From contig WWBZ02000050.1 in assembly GCA_011503125.2 (NCBI GenBank), forward strand, positions 1 through 13,982: a DNA stretch of 13,982 nt, read 5' to 3'. Shown here in pieces: positions 1-8,039 of the stretch. The position numbers and the translations under genes were made by a program. Source of the stretch: Botryosphaeria dothidea (taxonomy: Eukaryota > Ascomycota > Dothideomycetes > Botryosphaeriales > Botryosphaeriaceae). Under the pieces are notes generated by a model. The model made no database searches, was not told the origin of the DNA, and saw only the letters and a program-made list of their open reading frames with translations. Position 1 is the stretch's first letter. Every line of letters starts with the position of its first letter.

Positions 1-1
1 C

Positions 2-614
2 ATGATCTTCCAGGCGCACATGATAACAAACGCGTATGTGCACAATGCCTCTCAATCGATTCGACAACTGACTTCGAGCCAGAAACATTAATCCTCCTAC
101 ACAAACCTCGCTCCACCTTGACGAGTACCGCTCCGCCGAAGACATCAAGACCTGCGTCGCCAGTCCTTCCCCACTCATCTCAACACAAGCCCGGGAAACC
201 ACACAGCCAAGTGCATGGACGCGTCGCAGCGGCCTCTCCCAGCTCGTCCGCCTCCCCGTCACATTAACGCACCTCAGCCCCTTCTTCACCTGCGCCGTCG
301 TCAATGTCCTCCGTCGTCTACCTCTCCGCCTGGTCCTTCATCGCCCCGAACTCGGGCTGCTGCGGAAACAACGACAACACCACCACCACCACCACCGCCC
401 GAGCCGCCGGACTTCTCAACCCCCTCAACAACAACCAACGGCAACAACGGCGGCAGCAACGGCGGCACCGGATCTGTGATAGTGACGCCGCCTCAAAGAG
501 CTGATCCGCCTCAACATGGGCGCGTTGAAGAACCTGGCCGCGCAGTGGCCGCTCGCGCGCACGTGTGGCGGGCAGGTCAGGGGCGTCGCCGGCGAGCTGT
601 TCAGAGCGAAGTAA
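2..614 (+). pseudogene. C-terminal part of a fungal-specific (Zn2Cys6-type) transcription factor, frameshifted and cut by the window edge
   Basis: Conserved pieces of the regulatory (middle homology) region and C-terminus of fungal Zn2Cys6 factors follow one another in changing frames: IFQAHMITNA (from 2), TLILLHKPRS (85-114), then DEYRSAEDIKTC to LTHLSPFFTCAVVN (about 120-305), SSVVYLSAWSFIAP (from 307), and IRLNMGALKNLAAQWPLA to VAGELFRAK (504-611, stop 612-614). The order is that of an intact family member. A credible intron lies at 34-82 (donor GTATGT, branch CTGAC, acceptor CCAG). Between the last two pieces sits a Thr/Asn/Gln-rich low-complexity insert with an (ACC)n run. At least three or four frame changes are needed; those near 113 and 495 fit loss of one base in a T or A run. 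The zinc cluster would lie left of the window. The true end is unclear: a GTAAGG at 611 could start another intron ending near 662. It is either a pseudogene or a real gene spoiled by indel errors. Family fairly sure, target genes unknown. Confidence 0.68.
377..396 (+). repeat. (ACC)n microsatellite
   Basis: About six ACC units in a row inside the low-complexity insert of the transcription-factor relic. Depending on frame it reads as a Thr, His or Pro run. Such runs are prone to length change. Confidence 0.75.
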
Positions 615-796
615 GGAGGTGCGGAGGCTGTGGAACGAGGTCGCGCGGAGGACATACTCAGGATGATTGAGGACGCGGCGAGGCGAGAGTGGGAGTGGGA
701 GTGGTGGGGAGTGGTGGGAGTGGTCGGGCTTTTGGGGCGGCGGTGGCGGCGACGGGGGACGGTTTGAGGAGTGAGGGTAGGGAAAACGCGAGTATC

Positions 797-823
797 GGGG
801 GGTTTGGGGGTTTTGGGGTTTGG
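797..823 (+). other. G-quadruplex-prone G/T tract
   Basis: The + strand has G runs of 6, 5, 4 and 2 separated by T runs of 3, 4 and 3. Further G runs lie just upstream (680-765, GTGGGAGTGG-type repeats and a G5 run near 752). This is a strong candidate for G-quadruplex formation and also resembles irregular telomere-type TTTGGGG repeats. No gene overlaps it convincingly. Confidence 0.55.
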
Positions 824-1504
824 ATATAGAAGCTGGTGCGGTTGCTTGGATTTGAGGAAGGGCGCTGTGCGGGTTCAATTGTAGGCGTTTGGGTGGACGT
901 GCTTTTCTGTGATATCTCTCCGCTTTTCTGCTGACTGGCCGGCTGATCATAGCCACATGGTCAAGGGTTTGTGCGCATCAACTGCAGAATTGATTTGAAA
1001 ATAACTTCTGTCTCTCTTGCGTTCTGATTCTCGCATGATGAGCCGTCAAGAAGAACAGCTTCGCAGCTCTCGACTATTCGGCACCGTGGAAGAGATACTG
1101 GCCTACCTAGACTACCAGGTACTTTGCCCAGTTTCCTTCCTCCCCTTGCTAGAGGAGCCGTGTCATCTTTCCGCACAGAGGGACGAACACCTGCGAGTCA
1201 GCGTCTCACAGCATTGGATGTCCCGCAGCTCGACTGCGCAATGGTGACGCACAGCAGCCTTGGGGCTCGGCAGAAAGGCGGTGCTGCGAGAAAGCGAGAA
1301 AGCAAGAGCGAGAAAGTGACGGTCCCCAAACTCACCCCCACCCCAGTCGGGGTCGGGAGCGGGTGGTGCGGATCAAGGAGGAGCAAAGGAAAGTGGTAAC
1401 TCTGCAATCTGCGGCAAGAGCAGCGTACCGCAGAGTGGTTTTCCTCACTGAAGATCTGAACGGAATGCATCCTCTGGTGGGTGCGGTTTTATGGGCGAGG
1501 TGGA

Positions 1505-1620
1505 GACGGGAAGAGGGAGGCTGGGGCTAGGGTGGGAGTGGGTCATGGGTCATGGGCCATGGGAGGGGGTGGGTGATGCGGTCGGGGTGGGTGGTGCACG
1601 GGTGGAATATCTTTTTGGGG
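1505..1620 (+). repeat. G-rich strand-asymmetric tract with TGGGTCA-type short repeats
   Basis: More than ten GGG-or-longer runs occur on the + strand in about 110 nt, including three near-copies of a 7-8 nt TGGGTCA/TGGGCCA unit at 1538-1563. It is low-complexity and could form G-quadruplexes. Open frames crossing it have no recognisable protein sequence. Confidence 0.5.
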
Positions 1621-3309
1621 CGTGGAAGTAAAAAAAAGGGGATTGCTCTTCAAATTCGCTTTTTTTTTTCGGTGTACATACATCGTCGGTGCTTCGGTAG
1701 CAACGGTTGTGCTTCACTGTGTGGGTCTTCGACATGCCCGACTGTGCGGTGGCTCCTGTCTTCCGATTTCACTCTGTGCGAGAAGCTGAGTTTGGGTAAG
1801 AACTTGCATCTGAAGCGTGATGGTGGGCCCCATCTTTAAAAGATAATAGTGATCCGCAGAATATTCCCGCATTGGCAGAAGTCCCCGTAGTTTCTTGTTT
1901 CTCAACACCTTGGCTAAGGTCCTCTCGCTGAATACTCACCGCCGGCTTGACGAACCGGAAGTCGAATCAATGCACCAATGCTAAATCAGTTTTGGTTGAT
2001 ATCCATAGTACTATTGTAATACTCGGAAATCTTGGCTGTTCGAGATGACAGGAACAAGACATCATAGCTGAGCTGTCATTTAAATCATGTATGTGGGAGC
2101 CAAGCCGACCGATAGGGCACTGGTGACTTGAATCACCTGCCTGTAGTGCATCAAAGCCACCTGGCGCGTGAGCACATGATAAAACGGTCAGTAGAGCGGG
2201 TCTAAATGCTTGATCTTTACGCTGCGTAAAAAGCAAGATTGTTGCCACTTTGGCTTCAATCGACGTGGCAGTATGAGTGAGTATCCTTTCTACACTCAAA
2301 AGATCTTCCGGCACTGCGCTGGTTGTTCTCGGAGCCTACGGGTTCTCATGGCTGGAGATGTACTCGGTCCTGATTGTAAGCTAGATGAAGATGAGCGAGG
2401 TGCACATCGTGCAGCATTGTCGAATCGTGATGGTGAGGCGGAAGTATTCCTGTTGCTGAAGGTTATTCATTTCTAACCATCAAGCATGCTACTCGGATGA
2501 AGCTTAGAAGATTGACCCAGCATTGAGCAGACAGGCTAAAGGCGCAAAAGTGCAAAGAGGACATAGATCTGAGTGCAATTCTGCAAAAGATTCATGGCTG
2601 AGTATTACACATAACTGAGTGGTTGCGAGAAGCGCCTCAAGAACTTTGGAGAATGCGGAATGTCGTGTACATGACAACTGAGAGCCACGAAAGGGACCCT
2701 TCCCGGACATCGCGGGTGACTCTCGGCACAATTCATGTCATGATTTTCAGACTACAAAAAGGATCACGCGCTGATTGCTGCACGTGTAGGTGCGTTGGCC
2801 ACGAGCCGTTCACCCTGTCGGCGAACGGACATCCAGATTGCGGGCATGTTAAAAGGTATCGAACATTGTTCCACGGCCCAGTCTCTTTCACTATGAGGGT
2901 ATGAAACACTTTAGAGGATAAAATAGCCCTCAGCCTTGGAAAAACGGTGGGGTGCTCGTTTGCGGCAAAAGTGTTGGCAATCCGGGAGCAAAGATACTTT
3001 CGGGTTGGCCTGTTTTCTTCATTTGGGAATCAAGGGCAGAGTGGTACGAAACAAATGTTGATCAATGAGATTGAAGAATGATGCGCAGCGCTGATTGCAG
3101 GCAAGAAGGCCGAGCAACACCAAGAAGATCGGGTTAGTCGTCGAAGCGTGCCACGAATGTGCAGCACACCCCGAGAAGCAGGGAGTAGGGCGTTCACTCG
3201 ATCATTTGGGATCGAGAAACTTTCAAGCTGGATATCCTCTCTCTCATTCAAAAGACCTTTTTTCTACCTACGCACCCGAACCCTCCACATGATCCTCCCC
3301 CTCCCTCCA

Positions 3310-4648
3310 TCACATCATCTGCACCTCCAACAAACACCTCCTCACGCCCCCCTGCCCCATCTCGACCCCGGAATTCTCCACATCCGCCACCACCGCGTCC
3401 CTCGCCGCCGCTTCTTCCTTGAACGCGTCCACCCCGCCGCCGACGCCGAAATACACCCGCTTCGCCGCCACGATCGCCTTGCCCATCCTGACGCGCCGCA
3501 GCAGCCCGACGCACGCGTCCGCGAACGCGCTCAGGGCGGCAGGGCTGTAGATCGTCTCGGACGCCAGCACGAGGGTGTTCATGTGCGGCGCGCTCGGCAC
3601 CAGGTCGACGAAACTCTCCACCGGCACCCACGAGCCGGAGACCAGGGAGAGCGTCAGCGGGGCCTCGGCGAGCGTGGCCTGGAAGGCGGCGACGAGCGAG
3701 GGGGTGAGGTAGAGGTCGCCGTGGGATTCGGAGGACACGAAGGGGTTCGGGGTCTCGGGCGTGAAGAGGGGCGAGTCGGCGGGGAGGGTGGAGGCCCAGG
3801 TGAGGAGGAGGTTGGGGAGGGTGACGAGGCGCAGGACGGAGGCGTTGTAGTCGGCGAGGGTGAAGTAGAGGGGCAGGGATTGGGTGAGGGCGTAGTGGAA
3901 GAGGACGAGGGCGGGGATGGCGGTGCCGCAGCCGAGCTTTTTTGGGGGGGTGGGATGGTTAGTGGTGTGGAGGAGGGGGAGGTAGGAGGGGAGTGGCGGG
4001 CTCACCTCGATGACGTGGTCGACGCGGCAGAGGTCGTCGAGGTCTTTGCGCGGGCCACGGTCGAGCAGCAGCTTGGCGAGGTCGACTGAGCACTCCCAGG
4101 TCTTGAAGCCGCCTTCGTAGATGTTGGTGCGGATGTCGGATTCGTCCAGGCCGGCCAGCGGGTCGGGTCGGAGCCGTCGTCTTCGGCCATCAGCTGGACG
4201 CGGACATCGAAGAGCTCGCGGCGCGGGAGGCCGAGCTTCTTGCCAGAGGGGGATTCGATTTCCTGGGTTGCGTAGGAAATTTTGTCTGGCAGGGTTTTGA
4301 GCTGCAGTATCGAAAGACTCAGCCTTGTGCAGTCATGTGCACAGATGAACGAACAGGCATGGACGCAGAACGTAGGAATGGAAACGAAGAGCAGCATTCT
4401 AATAGAGAGATATGGGAATCCATGATCGAAGAGAGAAAGACGAGACCGAAGGAAGAATTACATGGAGGGGAGTAAGAATATAGGCCTACCAGTGCGGCAA
4501 CATTGTGGGTTTGGGCTGGAAGAAGGGCGGCTTCAGGTTGGGCGGGTGTGGCTGCAGGCGGGACAGCGGCAGCGGGCGAGCTCTGATCTACATCGGCATC
4601 GACATCTATGTCGTCGCCAGAGAAGCCAAAGCTAAAGGGCTGGGCCAT
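3310..4648 (-). CDS. hpm1: Protein-histidine N-methyltransferase, Hpm1/METTL18-like (one frameshift)
   Basis: A class I SAM-dependent methyltransferase of the Hpm1/METTL18 family, which methylates a histidine of ribosomal protein Rpl3 in yeast and human. Exon 1 is 4490-4648, intron 1 4302-4489 (188 nt), exon 2 4006-4301, intron 2 3937-4005 (69 nt), exon 3 3310-3936. All joins are in phase 0. The N-terminus MAQPFSFGFSGDDIDVD matches the family start; then come RRELFDVRVQLMAEDD, GLDESDIRTNIYEGGFKTWE, the SAM motif VIELGCGTAIPAL (around residues 150-162), ADYN (180-183) and the C-terminal VYFGVGGGVDAF. The length is about 360 residues, usual for fungal members. Exon 2 (296 nt) is one base short: the frame changes at the CCC run at 4160-4162 (minus strand ACCCGCTGG), and one added C restores the conserved reading. 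This looks more like an assembly error than decay because everything after it is conserved. It is divergent from the SDR and is probably a housekeeping gene. Confidence 0.85.
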
Positions 4649-4902
4649 GTTGGAAGATAGTCTGGTGAAGCTATGGTGGAGCTGACAGGTGCGCCCGCTG
4701 ATCGACGAATCTTTTTTCGCATCCGAGAGGGGCCGTCGAAATTAAGTCGTGGCCCCAGACTGGCCTGCGCCACCAGAGGCTGCGGCCACAACTTACCTTG
4801 TCTCGCGCCGCAACCAGAAACTCGCGCTAAAATCGTCGCTCACCTCTCGACCTCCATCATCCCTCAACTAACTCGACCGATCTTCACTACCACATCCGCG
4901 AC

Positions 4903-5067
4903 ATGCAGGGAACCAAATCTGATCCATCATTGTGTGCTCCAGCCGATTGCGTCTTCAGGTCGCTGACAGCGTGCCGTAGACGTCCACCTCTCTTATCTCC
5001 CGCATACGAGCAGCTGCGTGGCGCTCAGCTCATCAGCCTAGATCATCTGCCAACTATGTCAGTCTGA
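4903..5067 (+). CDS. Possible small ORF, 54 residues, unknown
   Basis: An ATG at 4903 follows a CT-rich, fungal-leader-like stretch (4840-4902) and opens 54 codons starting MQGTKSDPSLCAPADC and ending at TGA 5065-5067. It has three cysteines in the first 24 residues. I do not recognise it. It could be a first exon, a short upstream ORF or chance. If transcribed it would share the roughly 250-bp divergent promoter with the methyltransferase gene. Confidence 0.2.
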   Translation: MQGTKSDPSLCAPADCVFRSLTACRRRPPLLSPAYEQLRGAQLISLDHLPTMSV

Positions 5068-5285
5068 GAACACTGCTTTTGGGAGCTGAGTAGCTGCGGC
5101 ATAGAGACTGTCAGCAGCCTCTGCCGGAGTTAGTCTCGCGTACCTCCACCTCCTGGCGCCCTATTTCCCAGTCTTCTTATGCGCTCCGGCATTTACGGTA
5201 ATTCCGTTTATATCTCAGCGAAATACATGCGCATTTCGTGCGTTCTCCAGGCGCGTCGATTCTCGGTGACCCGGCCAGTGGAGGA

Positions 5286-5291
5286 TATAAA
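5286..5291 (+). promoter_or_regulatory. TATA box of the SDR gene
   Basis: TATAAA lies about 100 nt before the ATG at 5390, in a GAGGATATAAACTC context. The spacing fits a leader of roughly 60-70 nt. Confidence 0.5.
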
Positions 5292-5389
5292 CTCTGCTTC
5301 GTTTCTCCAGTCTGCAGCTCATATCAATGCATCAAAATCATTCTACTCGGTCTTCTATACTCATCTCACAGCACTCATCGACAGAAAAC

Positions 5390-6463
5390 ATGGCATCGAC
5401 GTTTGCTCCCTACGCCCCTCAACATGTCACCACCAAAGGTCCCGGAGATTCCAGGCCCACAGCTCTGCAGATTATCGAGGATGAGGGCCTCATCGGCAGA
5501 TTAACAGACAAAGTCATGCTCATCACCGGCTGCTCTTCCGGAATAGGTCCCGAGACAGCCAGGGCTCTGCACGCAACGGGCGCCACTCTGTTCCTGCAAG
5601 TGCGCAATCTCGAGAAGGGTGAGGCCGTCGTCAAAGACATCCTCGCCACCAGCCCCGGCAAGGGCAACATCGAGCTCCTCCGCATCGACCTGGACTCGCT
5701 CGAATCCGTCCGCGCCGGCGCCGCCGAGTTCCTCAAGAAGAGCGACAAGCTCAATGTGCTCGTCAACAACGCCGGTGAGCGTCAAACCCCTCTCCACCCT
5801 AGCACACAGAGACTGACCTCACAGCCAGGCATCATGCACACCCCCGAAGGCACAACCGCCGACGGCTTCGAGACCCAATGGGCCACCAACCACCTCTCGC
5901 ACTTCCTCCTCACGAACCTGCTCCTGCCCACCCTCATCGCCAGCAGCACCACGTCCTTCCAGCCCCGCGTCGTCAGCGTCAGCAGCATGGGCCACCGCTA
6001 CGGCGCTCCGAACTTCTCGGACGTCAACTTCGCCCACGCCTCCTACGACCCCTGGCAGACCTACGCCAACTCGAAGACCGCGAACATCCTCTTCGCCAAC
6101 GCCATCGAGCGGCGGTATGGCCGTCGTGGCGTCCACGCGACGTCCGTCTACCCGGGCGGCATTAAGACTGGCCTGCAAGGCTACGTTGACGAGGCTACGA
6201 AGAAGGCGTGGGAGGCGCCTGAGATTAACGCCATCATGAAGAGTGCGGAGCAGGGCGCTGCGACGCAGACGTGGGCGGCAGTGGGAAGGGCGTGGGAGGG
6301 CAGGGGCGGGAAATATCTCGAGGATGTGGCGCTTGCAGAAGAGACGGAGGCGGGGTTCGATGTGTTTGCGCATGGGTATTCGAGGTGGGCGTTTGATGAG
6401 GGGTTGGAGAGGGAGTGTTGGGATGTTAGTGCTGAGCAGGTGGGGTTGAAGGAGGGAGTTTGA
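5390..6463 (+). CDS. Short-chain dehydrogenase/reductase, retinol-dehydrogenase-like (classical SDR)
   Basis: An NAD(P)-dependent oxidoreductase of the SDR superfamily, substrate unknown. Exon 1 is 5390-5774, exon 2 5829-6463, giving 339 residues with an intact frame. The start is set by AAAACATGG (A at -3) and a TATA box about 100 nt upstream; another in-frame ATG at 5327 is less likely because it lies only about 40 nt past that box. Motifs: cofactor-binding TGCSSGIG at residues 46-53; NNAG at 126-129, whose Gly codon is split by the intron; serine of VSVSSMGH at 180-181; YANSK with Tyr207 and Lys211; then YPGGIKTGL. The layout matches fungal proteins related to retinol dehydrogenases, Tic32 and WWOX. 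The intron (5775-5828, GTGAGC to CCAG) is exactly 54 nt and has no in-frame stop. The gene converges on the UbiA gene, 374 nt from its stop. Family certain, pathway not. Confidence 0.9.
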   Translation: MASTFAPYAPQHVTTKGPGDSRPTALQIIEDEGLIGRLTDKVMLITGCSSGIGPETARALHATGATLFLQVRNLEKGEAVVKDILATSPGKGNIELLRIDLDSLESVRAGAAEFLKKSDKLNVLVNNAGERQTPLHPSTQRLTSQPGIMHTPEGTTADGFETQWATNHLSHFLLTNLLLPTLIASSTTSFQPRVVSVSSMGHRYGAPNFSDVNFAHASYDPWQTYANSKTANILFANAIERRYGRRGVHATSVYPGGIKTGLQGYVDEATKKAWEAPEINAIMKSAEQGAATQTWAAVGRAWEGRGGKYLEDVALAEETEAGFDVFAHGYSRWAFDEGLERECWDVSAEQVGLKEGV

Positions 6464-6837
6464 GAGAGGTGTGCTGCTCCGGTTCGAGCAATGTGACAAT
6501 TTGATTGGGCTTTCCGTTTGATGTCCTAATTTTATTAAAAGCGGGTGGAAACTTGCTCCATTTGTCGTTGCTCAAGCCCTTACCGGCCACATACTAGGTT
6601 ATTAGGCCTCTTTCCCTGTTTATGCGATGGAGAAGGATTGACTGCTACTCGCAATACCCAGCGAACCTAACTTGAGTCTTGAATGTAGGGAGACGGGAAG
6701 CACGCCAAGGTCTTTGAATCAAGCATACTGGGCGCAGAACAACGATGATCATTCCCTGTCTACCAACCCCCGAAGCCTACCCGACGAACCTTCCGCACTA
6801 CCGCTCCCAACCACAGTCCACCTCCCCCTTCCCCTCC
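6464..6837. other. Convergent 3' intergenic region
   Basis: This 374-nt gap separates the stops of the SDR and the UbiA gene and must hold both polyadenylation regions. An A/T-rich TTTTATTAAAAG at about 6530 suits the SDR side. I see no gene in it. Confidence 0.45.
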
Positions 6838-7977
6838 TCACATCACCCCCTCCAACCTCTTCCACACCGGCAAACAGGACAGCACCCCCATCCACACGCA
6901 CCACATCTTCCACGTCCCCGCATCTCTCACCACCTCCCTCAACCCCAACGTCCTCCCCGCAACCACCCCGCCCACGCCCATCACCCAGACCCACCCAACC
7001 GCGCCGACGCCCCAGAACGCGCAGCACGCCCCGCTGGCAGCAACCACGCCGATCGCACAACTCACCCGTGTCACACTCTCGCCCGCTACCAGCGGCTGCG
7101 TGAGCCTGCCTTTGGCGGCGTCTCCCTCCACGTCGGGCAGGTCCTGGAGGGAGATGGTCACGAAGATGGTGAAGGCGATGAGGAGCAGCCAGGAGTAGTA
7201 GCGCGGGGTGAGCGGGGCGGCGTGGGAGAAGGTTGCGATGGTGTGGACGTGGTGGGTCGAGGGGGGGAGGGAGGAGGAGGCGAAGGCGGCGGCGCCGGAG
7301 CAGTAGGCGGAGATGCCGAGCGCGTTGATAAGATTGCGGAGCAGGTAGTGGGAGTCGCCGGCGTGGAGGTCGTTGTACTGTTGGGGTCAGTGGTCGGGCG
7401 TTGAGGCGCTGGGCGGGAGCGGACTTGCCAGCCAGAAGAGCACGAAGAGCACCATTGTCTCGATCGTCCCGCCGAGGATAAGGCTCTTGGCGATGCAGGC
7501 TGGGATGGCGATGAGGAGGAGGCGGCGTGCGCCGTCTGGGGTGATGCGGCCGGAGGGGAGGGGGCGCCAGGGCTTGTTGGCTGCGTCTTCGACGACGGAC
7601 TCGGGTTGCCGCTGGTTGCTGATGTCGAAGACTAGGAGGTCCATCCACACGCCCAGCAAGACGAGCGGGAGTCGGCAGAAGATGGAGTAGTAGTCGGGGG
7701 ATGCGTTCGTCGTAAGCAGAGGCCCGGACAGGACGCTTGCCATTCCGAAGATGGTTGCCGGAAGCACTATCGCCTTGAGGTCGCTACGCGTGAAGAGCCA
7801 GATCGTGTACGCGTGGTACCACAGTGATTTGGCCTCGGCCGGCTCGGTCTGTTGGACTTGGTGTTAACCACTCTGATCGCAGGTTTGCTTGAAGTCTTTT
7901 CTGGTGTAGTAACAGTTTACCTTGCCGCTCTCTAGGAGAAGTTCCTGCTTTGTAGCCCCCATCTTCAATGAATTCAT
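6838..7977 (-). CDS. UbiA-family membrane prenyltransferase or UbiA-type terpene cyclase
   Basis: An integral-membrane enzyme of the UbiA superfamily; members transfer prenyl groups to acceptors, and some fungal ones (Fma-TC type) cyclise prenyl diphosphates. Exon 1 is 7921-7977 (19 codons), intron 1 7849-7920 (72 nt, GTAAAC, branch GGTTAACAC, CAACAG), exon 2 7429-7848, intron 2 7378-7428 (51 nt), exon 3 6838-7377. All joins are in phase 0, giving 338 residues, a typical length. Motifs: TIWLFTRSDLKAIVLP (34-49); first polar motif NQRQPESVVEDAANKPWRP (97-115), where canonical UbiA has NDxxDxxxD; second motif DLPDVEGD (238-245). Hydrophobic stretches lie around 45-64, 75-93, 129-145, 150-159, 221-236 and in the C-terminal third. 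Intron 2 has a GC donor (CTG|GCAAGT); no GT donor keeps the frame. The ATG at 7977 is preferred because it is first after the TATA box; a second in-frame ATG lies five codons on. Substrate unknown. Confidence 0.88.
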
Positions 7978-8030
7978 GAAAGGTTTGAGTGACGAAGGAG
8001 AGATAGGTAGGTGAGAGATGGGAATGCCCT

Positions 8031-8036
8031 TTTATA
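8031..8036 (-). promoter_or_regulatory. TATA box of the UbiA gene
   Basis: On the minus strand GATATAAAAGGG lies about 55 nt before the ATG at 7977 and is followed by a CT-rich leader (CACCTACCTATCTCTCC). This is a typical fungal core promoter arrangement and supports the chosen start. Confidence 0.6.
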
Positions 8037-8039
8037 TCA

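Larger units (their letters stand above)
615..3309. other. Stretch without a recognisable gene
   Basis: About 2.7 kb in which I can recognise no protein family, tRNA or transposon. Open frames reach 115 codons at most (for example 1967-2314 on the minus strand, 2623-2904 on the plus strand) and show no motif. One possible first exon begins at 1038 (MSRQEEQLRSSRLFGTVEEI), with a GTACTT donor-like site at 1119 and a CACAG acceptor at about 1179, but the product is unknown and support is weak. The G-rich tracts at 797-823 and 1505-1620 are the only clear structures. The right part would be the 3' flank of the methyltransferase gene. Confidence 0.5.

Noticed and set aside
318..956. A 212-codon minus-strand frame opposite the transcription-factor relic
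   Set aside because: Pro/Arg/Ser-rich low complexity produced by the G-rich opposite strand; the plus strand carries the conserved protein blocks.
2806..2828. Small hairpin (CCGTTC/GAACGG, 11-nt loop)
   Set aside because: A 6-bp stem is expected by chance in 14 kb, and nothing nearby gives it a role.
3148..4089. A 313-codon open frame on the plus strand
   Set aside because: It lies antisense to the methyltransferase exons, is made of Gly/Arg/Glu-rich low-complexity sequence caused by GC-rich third positions opposite, and has no motif.
5819..6499. A 226-codon minus-strand frame opposite the SDR
   Set aside because: Shadow of SDR exon 2; its composition is Arg/Val/Gly-rich with no motif.
6749..7648. 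A 299-codon minus-strand frame overlapping the UbiA gene
   Set aside because: It is Arg/Pro-rich and lies in another frame of the same strand as well-supported UbiA exons; no family sequence.
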